Source: Trichaptum fuscoviolaceum
Taxonomy: Eukaryota > Basidiomycota > Agaricomycetes > Hymenochaetales > Trichaptaceae
DNA: 64,000 nt
NCBI GenBank assembly: GCA_910574455.1
Contig: CAJSYZ010000001.1
Coordinates: 1,351,599 to 1,415,598, forward strand
Direction of reading: 5' to 3'
The notes beneath the pieces were generated by a model that was given only the letters and a program-made list of their open reading frames with translations, searched no databases and was not told where the DNA came from. The position numbers were made by a program, and so were the translations under genes. Shown here one piece after another: positions 57,904 through 64,000 of this stretch. Position 1 is the stretch's first letter. Every line of letters starts with the position of its first letter.

Positions 57904-60900
57904 ATGCCGGTAACTCGGCGAAGGCCCAAACCCGTTCATCTTACAGATATCTTCCCCCCGACTATTCGATGCACCTTCTCCTTCTGCAGCAGGAGGTTCA
58001 AGAATCAATCCGCAAGGACAAGACATGAATATTCAGCTCACCCGTCATCATTTGCAACAAGACCTGCTGCTTGTGGTTACGACTTGGATTCCTCACCCAA
58101 GCGACCCGCACGACCTTCGACACCTCAAGCTCTTCCCGGCTCTCCTGAACTTCCAACAGACTTGGAGGGCCATCATGAAGATGAAAGTGGCTGCAACTCT
58201 TCAAGTTACGACTACGACATTTCTATACTCACACAGGATATCTCGATGCTTAGCATAGGCCGAGACGAGCTGCTTCAAGATTTAGACGGTCCTGATTGCC
58301 TGTCCCATGCTGACACTGGAGATGACAAACTTGAAGACCAAGACCTATCTTCTGCTGATCTGGACTCCGACATTGGAGATTATGAAGAGAACAATGATAA
58401 CTTAAAGGTGTATCACAGATATTTAAATGGTGCGCGCTAAGTATGATGTCCCCAGTTTACTTTAGCATTCTGACACCAAATATCGTGCAGCCACTCCATG
58501 CGATGAAGAAGGGAACTTCTTAGAAAAGGAAGAACCGCCCGTTTCACGGAACGAACCTGCGTCAAATGACTGGTTTCCCTATTCGTGCCGAGCAGATTTC
58601 GAGCTCGCAGATTTTCTCTATCGCGAAAGAGCAAATGTCTGCTGGCAACATAACAAAGCTTCTCGGAATTATGAAGGCTTATCAACTAATTCAGTCCACG
58701 GAGAACGCAAAATCTATTAGATATCCCGAATTGGACGCGACAGATCCCAATGATGACTCAAGTCTGGATACAGCTGGTGCACTGCTCGATGGAGATGCAC
58801 AAAATTTGTACAAGATCATTGACACTACAAAAGTCGGTGATGTATCTTGGAAATCCTTCAGTAACTTCTACACTAACGACAATGGCCAAAAAGCGACAAA
58901 CGAGAACATCGAGTCATGGAAGAGGAAAGAATATGATGTATGGTATCGGGATCCTTTGGAAGTAATCCGAAATTTGGTGGATAACCCGGCTTTAGAAGGC
59001 GAATTTGACTTTGTCCCGTTTCGTGAATTTCAGACAAAGGAGGACACCAATAATATCAATGACAAAGAACGAGTTTTCAGAAATTACATGTCCGGGAATT
59101 TTGCTTGGGAACAGGCTGTAAGTCATGACTCATTAACTCGCACAGATACTTATTATCCTTGACTTAGAACAAGATCTACGCAGAAGATAAAGCAGTCCAT
59201 GGATCTATGTTCGTCCCGGTCATTTTAGGGAGCGATAAGACAACGGTTTCTGTTGGAACTGGCAATAATGAATACTATCCTTTGTATCTCTCGATTGGGA
59301 ATGTATCAAACAAGGCCCGGCGGTCCCAGAAACTGAATACAGTCCAGCTCATAGCATTTCTGGCAATACCAAAGAGTATGTGTTAATAGTGATCTATTCA
59401 ATTGACTTCTGATGCTTTGCAGCTGAGCGGCAATACGAAAAGTCAGATGACTTCCGGCACTTTCGACATCAGATCTTTCATTCGTCTATATCGAGGATCT
59501 TAATCTCGCTGAAATCCGCAATGATCATGAACACTCAGAAAACCATTCTCCGGTGCCCTGATGGTCACTTGCGTAGGTCGGTTTTCGGACTCGGCTCATA
59601 TATAGCCGATTATCCGGAACAGGTCAGCCTTTGCGCCATATGTACTGGATGGTGCTGCAAGTAAGTACTACCGCCCTCAGGCTTTCCTGAAATCAAGCTC
59701 TGTGGTGATGACTTACTTTCGACATTATAGATGCACAGCGCCTCACAAGGACCTCGATAATCCGGAATTTGTATCAATTCCTCGAACAAAAGAGCTGCAC
59801 GAACGATTGATAGAACAGGTAGACGCCAACAACATGAATAAAGCAACAATTCGGAAATAGTACGGATTCCACCAGGACATTGTGGTACGTGCTTCAAATT
59901 ATTCATTGGATGCGTATATTGCAACTGATACGTTGCTCCGTAGCCTTTCACCAATGACATTCCACGCGCAGATATATGCGATCTCATATCTCCGGACCTG
60001 CTGCACCAAATCATCAAAGGCGTGTTCAAGGATCATCTTGTCGAGTGGATATGTCAGAGCTTGACCACGTCAGAGCTGGATATTGTGGATAAAAGGTGAT
60101 TTTTTTCGCAAGTTGTTTAATGTAAATACCATTGCTAACATCCGCGTAGAATCAGAGTTGCTGCTCCTTTTCCTGGACTTCGCAGATTCCCCGAAGGCCG
60201 AGGCTTCAAGCAATGGACAGGCAATGATTCTAAGGCACTTATGAAAGTATGTGACCTTTTTATCTTGTTCGAGGCAGTGGTTTGCTGATATTTGATGCAA
60301 TTTGCTTAGGTGTATCTTCCGGCTATCGTGGGCATTGCACACGATGATATGATTCGCACATTAAGTGCATTTCTAGACTTCTGTTACCTTGTGCGTCGGT
60401 ACACGATTACAGCCTCAACTCTTGATCAAATCAAAGCCTCTTTGGATCACTTTCACCGTTATCGGCAAATATTCATAGCTAAGGGCATCCGGGATAACTT
60501 TTCACTACCACGACAGCATGCTATGGTCCATTATCCAACATTGATCCCTCTGTTTGCTGCACCGAGCGGGCTGTGTTCATCGATTACAGAGAATAAACAT
60601 ATTTATGCGGTCAAAGAAACGTGGCGACGCTCGAACAGAAATGATCCCTTGGGCCAGATGATCACAGCAAACCAACGACTCAGCAAACTTATTGCATCGA
60701 GGTCAGACTTCAAACGGCGTGGAATGCTAGACGATACGCTATCCGAGGCTACGTGGAAAGTTTTGCGAGATGTTCTGCGGAAGAATATGTCAGAGCCGGA
60801 GGAGGATGATGCTGAGAGGATCCCGAATCAGAGGGAGCAGTTGCAGTGTATTGGTGTGGCAGGAGCAGCCAATGATACAGATGATTTCTTCGATGGCACT

Positions 60901-61984
60901 GTGGGTAATCAAGGGCACAACGAAATTGCTGACCTGGATGATTTCAGCACTTCATCAGTGGAAGGACTGCAAAGTAGTGTTGTTCTTCATGATGTGGAAA
61001 ATACAGAACATCGGTTTTGCTTAGGTGGTAGAAGTGATCCTTCGAGCTTGATGTTAATGGCTTCGAAACAACGTCAGTAACACGAGCTTCAAATTGTGGC
61101 GCTGGATATCTGACTTATTCGTTGCTATCCTTACAGAGTCCAGTAAGCTGTACCCCAAACAGCTCAACGCTCTTGCGGCGATAAAAGGCCATCCGGAACT
61201 CCGACAGCTCCGACGACTCATCAAAATATACTTATTCTGCAAGTACGAAAGGTGCAACTTGAACGAATTAGGATACTATGACCTCGGAAGCGCTTCTGAA
61301 AGCCTGATAGCCGAACAACAGTTTGCACTGGACATGGGCAATGACATTGCCATCTTCCATTCAGCTACCGCGTATTTCGCCTACCGCGGCGAATCAATTC
61401 CTATAGAGCAAGCAATGAGGGAGGTGATCAGGTCCAATCCCTCTTGGCGCGGAAAACCACGACGTGATGTCGTTCTTGTCCAAGTTAGTTCTCGCAAAAA
61501 GGGGTTTGCAGGGATGCGAATTGCTCGGGTTATGCTTCTTTTCTCCTTCACCGCCAATGGAGAACGTCAGGAATGCGCCCTTGTCCAGTTTTTCAAGAAC
61601 GTTGGAGACTCACCTGACAGAAAAACAAGAATGTGGATAGTCGAGCCAGAGTATGAGTCAGAGACCTCTACCGCGTGCCAGCGTAGTACTATTGGAAGTT
61701 GCCGTCAACCGCTGACTCGGACTCGCCGGAGTGACCTGAATGACACCTCTGACTCGGAGTCAGGCTACCCCCGTCACGGTGACTCAAAAACTCCAAAGTT
61801 ATCCGTGATAGCTCTAGGGAGTATCTTCCGTTTAGCTCACCTCCTTGGGGTTCCAGAGGGTGATGAATGTCCTCCGAAGTCATTGACACCTGAGGAGTCC
61901 CTGGACTTTTACAATAGATTCTATGTTAACCGATTTGCTGACATGCACATGCATGAAACATTGTACGAAAGTAGGCAACAATAA
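57904..61984 (+). pseudogene. Plavaka-type DNA transposon gene (CMC-like), damaged
   Basis: N-terminal C2H2-like finger (CTFSFCSRRF, RTRHEYSAH) as usual for Plavaka. Then the transposase: DWFPYSCRADFELADFLYR, EQMSAGNITKLLG, EYDVWYRDPLEVIRNLVDNP, VFRNYMSGNFAWEQA, MFVPVILGSDKTTVSVGTGN, RCPDGHLRRSVFGLGSYIAD, DLLHQIIKGVFKDHLVEW, FPGLRRFPEGRGFKQWTGND, SLPRQHAMVHYPTLIPLFAA and GLCSSITENKHIYAVKETWR. First exons: 57904-58429, 58491-59117, 59168-59375; several more follow. Two lesions: an extra base near 58621-58626 (CGCGAAAGAG) shifts from ADFLYR to EQMSAGN, and TAG at 59858-59860 interrupts the region before YGFHQDIV. The last exon block (61094-61984) is open and carries an insertion of ACTCGG words at about 61710-61790 in frame. 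The superfamily moves by cut-and-paste; this copy should be inactive unless those are sequence errors. Confidence 0.85.
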
Positions 61985-62740
61985 AGATAAACCCTCATTT
62001 AGCTCACAAAGTACCTTGAAACTTATGAAGTAAGGATATAACATTTAAATGTTCAGTGACGGATTATGGTACTAGCTATACTAGAATTGTAGTGTTACTA
62101 GTCGGTGCATCTTAGACTTCAAGTTCAAGTTGGATCATGTCGGATGCCACTGTCAGTGGCAGTGGTCAAAATTTCCCACTGCTGCAGTGCACTGGCAGCC
62201 TCAGGCTGAGTACTACTACTACTGGTACTAGTACTACTAGTATGAACATAGAAAACTTCAAGTAAAAAGTGTACAATAACATGGAACTTGCCAACAACTG
62301 GAAATGAACCAATAACCTGCCTCAGGCTGCTACTACTACTAGTACTACTTCAAGTTCTAATTTAACCATCTTGAAGTTGAAGTTCAAGTTGAACACAGAC
62401 TACTAGTAGTACTAGTCACGGTAGTACTATCAACTTGAAGCATATGCTATGAATAAATAAATAATTTTTTTGCAGTATATAGTAGTAATCAAGAAAACGA
62501 TGTCACATAGTTGCTACTAGTACTAACTACCAATAGTGCAGCATAGTGCGAGAGGAGCTTTAAGTTAAACTTGAAAAGGGAGTAAGCACTGGCATAGAAT
62601 GAGTAGTACTAGTACAATCCGAGTCCTTGACTTTTGTCATAAACATAGTAAAACGAAATAAAAATTTAAAACGGCCACAACTTAAACTTGAATCGCGCGC
62701 TGGTGAACCCTAGAACACTTCGTGTCGGGGAATGGTCCAA
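61985..62740. repeat. Palindromic-word DNA on the right flank of the Plavaka gene
   Basis: Dense mixture of TGCCACTGTCAGTGGCA, CACTGGCAGCCTCAGGCTG, CTACTGGTACTAGTACTACT, TTGAAGTTGAAGTTCAAGTT and CTAGTAGTACTAG. No open frame longer than about 40 codons. It may include the transposon end, but no clear terminal inverted repeat could be fixed. Confidence 0.55.
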
Positions 62741-62754
62741 TATGCAACCGCCAG

Positions 62755-64000
62755 TTACATCGCCGAGCTCATATTGACATCCGAGTCAGTGTCCGTGATG
62801 GGATCCAATTTGTCGAGAAGAGCAAATAGGATTCCATAATCTGTTAAATAAAATGGACCATAATTACGAAGTAAATCGTCGACTGTCTTCAGGAGTAAAG
62901 AGTCAAAAATTTGCTCTGCCGGAATAAGGGCATGATCGATGTGTTCCATATCTTCGTGGAGAAATTCGGCGGCCCTGTCGAGTCTTTCCTTGTCTATATC
63001 TTTGCGATCAGCATCGTCAAATTGCCTAATGGCTCGAGTCACTTCGATAATGCCCAGCCTAGCAAAGTCCATCTCCCTGGAGAAGCGCTGCATTGCACCA
63101 TCATTCATGAGCAACAGATCCAGAAGCAAATCATCACAGAGGATGATTAAACATTTCCTGATCCAGTTGAACCTGCGCAGAACAACCGAATAATTTCCAT
63201 ATTCGCACTGGATTTGTCGATTATTCTCCAATGAGGACGTTCCACCATCAGCCGAGTCGACGCCAAGAATATCCATTGACTTCTGAATGAGTCGATGAAA
63301 GTCAGCTAGAGCAGCTTCTCCACCGGCACGTTCAAGTTCACGTTTCCATCGACGCCGAGCCTCTCGTGCTGTTCCGGATTGAAAGACAGTCGGAGTCGCC
63401 TGAGTCGCAGAACAATTGACTTCTGCTTCTGAGAGTTGACCAACGGGCGACTTTGGCAATTGTTCCGCACGGCATTTGTCTAGGAAGACGATCCAATCCT
63501 TGCACTCGTTATATGACCAAATAAGTAGGGGGAGAAAGAACTTGAGCGCAAGCCTTGGGTTTCGGGGCCTGCTTGTAGAGCCTTTAAGATTCACGCCCAC
63601 GACTGGCGTAAAGTGCTTCAATTGAGCAGAGAGTTCACGACGAACATTCTCCTCGAGCTTTGTGCCTTTGATGTCGATCCTTATGGCAGAAAAGACAGAT
63701 TTTGTCTGTATCAATCGATTGCCGGCCTCCTCATCCTCAAATTTACGTTGCCAACGCACGATTGCATGGTGTGAATGATATCAGGCGACTAAGCAAGACA
63801 AGAAATTATCCCAGATGACGTCCCCAGTGAAAACATTGATGAGTTTCCCTGACGGGAAAAAGCCGGGAAGAACAGATATGAACGCCGTGGCGACAGCAAG
63901 TCTTGATTCCTCCACACGCTTGCGGATAAGCAGCTCAAGTGGCTCCTCGGGCTATAGCGCATTACCATAAGAACAAGCGGTTAGAGACGTGCATTCAAGC
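62755..64000 (-). CDS. Uncharacterised protein, 3' part, runs off the window; in-frame TGA at 63781-63783
   Basis: From a splice acceptor at about 63952 the minus strand reads PEEPLELLIRKRVEESRLAV and on to DVIWDNFLSCLVA, then TGA (63783-63781). It resumes in the same frame with WQRKFEDEEAGNRLIQTKSV down to the stop at 62755 (334 codons after 63759, where the frame begins with GTG, not ATG). The protein is helical and charged (ERLDRAAEFLHEDMEHIDHA, RRFNWIRKCLIILCDDLLL), with no known motif. A 54-nt stretch from GTCGCC to TTTGAG could be an intron that removes the stop, though its donor is poor. Otherwise it is a pseudogene. It lies beside the Plavaka element and may be part of another mobile-DNA-associated family. 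Confidence 0.4.

Overview
The window is nuclear DNA of a filamentous basidiomycete, most likely an Agaricomycete. The evidence is dense short introns (mostly 48-70 bp, GT..AG with CTNA-type branch points), basidiomycete-style housekeeping genes, an Agaricomycete-type Plavaka (CMC-like) transposase gene with a CxxC/H2-like finger at its N terminus, and a SWIM-finger MULE-type transposase remnant. No species can be named from the sequence alone. I derived exon chains by hand from reading frame, splice-site and family expectations; where a chain is given, the exon lengths add up to an open frame.

Layout. 0.6-2.85 kb: a two-finger C2H2 regulator on the minus strand. 2.85-17.4 kb: about 14 kb with no gene I can support, containing a foldback element at about 9.1-9.9 kb. 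17.5-24.1 kb: a housekeeping block with the ribosome-assembly factor RPF2 (+), a UBP14/USP5-type deubiquitinase (-) and the B-type histone acetyltransferase HAT1 (-). 24.4-28.7 kb: a head-to-head pair of an uncharacterised membrane-type protein (-) and an F-box/LRR-like protein (+). 28.8-30.0 kb: BTB-like fragments. 30.2-33.6 kb: a Cnn_1N (Mto1/Pcp1-type) coiled-coil microtubule-nucleation protein. 34.0-35.9 kb: a DHA1-type MFS transporter.

36.3-44.3 kb is a large inverted duplication. Two near-identical arms of about 2.5 kb each carry a copy of the same membrane-protein family seen at 24.4-26.7 kb, and each copy has its own, different frameshift. The 3 kb spacer holds a small cysteine-rich protein gene, a perfect 52-bp-arm hairpin and a decayed F-box/LRR gene. 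A further decayed F-box/LRR gene lies just outside the right arm, so the head-to-head membrane/LRR cassette occurs twice in the window in the same orientation.

45.5-64 kb is accessory. It holds a serine-rich hypothetical gene (47.5 kb), an orphan pyrimidine-rich leader, the truncated MULE transposase (51-52.5 kb), an 18-exon gene of a lineage-specific Agaricomycete family (53-57.4 kb), a damaged Plavaka transposon gene (57.9-62 kb), and an unidentified gene running off the right edge. Short self-complementary words (ACTAGT clusters, CACTGGCAGTG, CAGCCTGAGGCTG-like, ACTCGGAGTC, CTTCAAGTTGAAG) recur through the non-coding DNA from 24 kb onward, inside one intron and inside the transposase gene.
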